Source of the DNA: Borrelia parkeri
Lineage (GTDB): Bacteria > Spirochaetota > Spirochaetia > Borreliales > Borreliaceae
Direction: 5' to 3'
NCBI RefSeq assembly: GCF_023035815.1
Contig: NZ_CP073159.1
Span: 806,001 to 870,000, forward strand
Length of the DNA stretch: 64,000 nucleotides
A program made the translations under genes and the position numbers. The notes beneath the pieces are model-generated. The model ran no database searches and was not told where the DNA came from. It saw only the letters and a program-made list of their open reading frames with translations. Below are positions 63,740-64,000 of the stretch, piece after piece. How positions within the stretch are numbered: the stretch's first letter is position 1; each line of letters opens with the position of its first letter.

Positions 63740-64000
63740 TATAAAATTTTTAAAATTTCTGTAGCTGTTTCTTTTTTTGATATTTCAGGAAGTTCTTTAA
63801 CACTATTTTTGTCTATTATATAAGTTTTGTTTAGGCTTGATCCAAAATATTTTAAGTCGTTTGCAATAATATAGTCTAAATTTTTTGTTTTTAGTTTTTC
63901 TTTGGCTTTTTCTATTAAGATTTCATCTTTTTGAGCACAAAATCCAATAACAATTTGGTTTTTAGTTTTGTTTTTACCTATATGTTTTATTATGTCCGGA
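63733..64000 (-). CDS. coaBC: CoaBC (phosphopantothenoylcysteine synthetase/decarboxylase), C-terminal part
   Basis: The last 89 codons of a minus-strand gene whose start is outside the window. Visible CoaB features: QIVIGFCAQKDEILIEKAKEKL and IIANDLKYFGSSLNKTYIID, matching the GFaAET-like and vaND motifs (CTP and phosphopantothenate binding). It makes 4'-phosphopantetheine for coenzyme A. Its stop (63733-63735) lies inside the end of the HEAT-repeat gene. In canonical CoaB the first motif reads GFAAET; here FCAQ. Confidence 0.85.
   Translation of the reverse strand, partial: PDIIKHIGKNKTKNQIVIGFCAQKDEILIEKAKEKLKTKNLDYIIANDLKYFGSSLNKTYIIDKNSVKELPEISKKETATEILKILYQ

Overview
The window is chromosomal DNA from a Borrelia-type spirochete (family Borreliaceae). 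The reasons are very AT-rich coding sequence, dense gene packing, spirochetal lipoprotein signal peptides, an Rrp2/Hk2-like sigma-54 two-component pair close to an rpoS with a -24/-12 promoter, and a gene order that I recognise as the Borrelia block running from rnz and clpP through flgI/flgG, obgE, ftsH, bamA, mutS, nusA-infB, pnp and tgt to coaBC. I could not place it firmly in the Lyme or relapsing-fever clade. I see no insertion sequence, prophage, CRISPR array or rRNA gene. There are two tRNA genes, Leu(UAA) and Gln(UUG).

Layout. From 1 to about 20 kb most genes lie on the minus strand: an ABC ATPase (cut by the window edge), rnz and a FAD-dependent oxidoreductase; then, on the plus strand, clpP, a candidate lipoprotein and tRNA-Leu; a DUF368 membrane protein and a MazG-like protein (minus); a LysM/M23 peptidase (plus); a long minus-strand run murG-cvpA-holB-like-hk2-rrp2; yibQ-tsaD-pdxK; rpoS; and the flagellar rod/ring operon flgF-flgG-flgA-like-flgI-flgJ. 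From 20 to 34.7 kb everything is on the plus strand: a DUF2147 protein, apt, rplU-prp-rpmA-obgE, nadD, a LytR_C protein, rsfS, spoVG, tRNA-Gln, rplY-pth-tilS-ftsH, an exported unknown protein, a lipoprotein-like HtrA protease and a long thymidine kinase-like protein. Two minus-strand genes follow (an exported unknown protein and tmk). Then come the envelope block tamB-bamA-skp, a minus-strand STAS protein, mutS, comF, the rimP-nusA-infB-rbfA-truB operon, rpsO-pnp, a propeller lipoprotein with lptF-lptG, tgt, murJ and a HEAT-repeat protein. The minus-strand end of coaBC closes the window.

How the genes work together. Three themes stand out. (1) Regulation and motility: Hk2/Rrp2 and their presumed target rpoS sit about 8 kb apart, next to a flagellar operon whose promoter is framed by a perfect 14-bp inverted repeat. 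(2) Outer-envelope building without LPS: BamA, Skp, TamB, LptF/LptG, MurJ, MurG and a DUF368 lipid-carrier translocase. (3) Translation and RNA metabolism: tRNA modification (TsaD, TilS, TruB, Tgt), ribosome assembly (Obg, RsfS, RimP, RbfA), NusA/IF2, S15/PNPase and 3' tRNA maturation (RNase Z).

The window is mostly housekeeping. The signals that seem least explained are small: a 17-codon upstream ORF overlapping the rpoS start, the flagellar-promoter inverted repeat, hairpins in the rimP-nusA and rpsO leaders, 135-bp tandem repeats in infB, an Arg/Tyr/Gly-rich insertion in the S1 domain of PNPase, a zinc ribbon on NusA, a protein gene ending antisense inside tRNA-Leu, and genes whose promoters predict almost no 5' leader.
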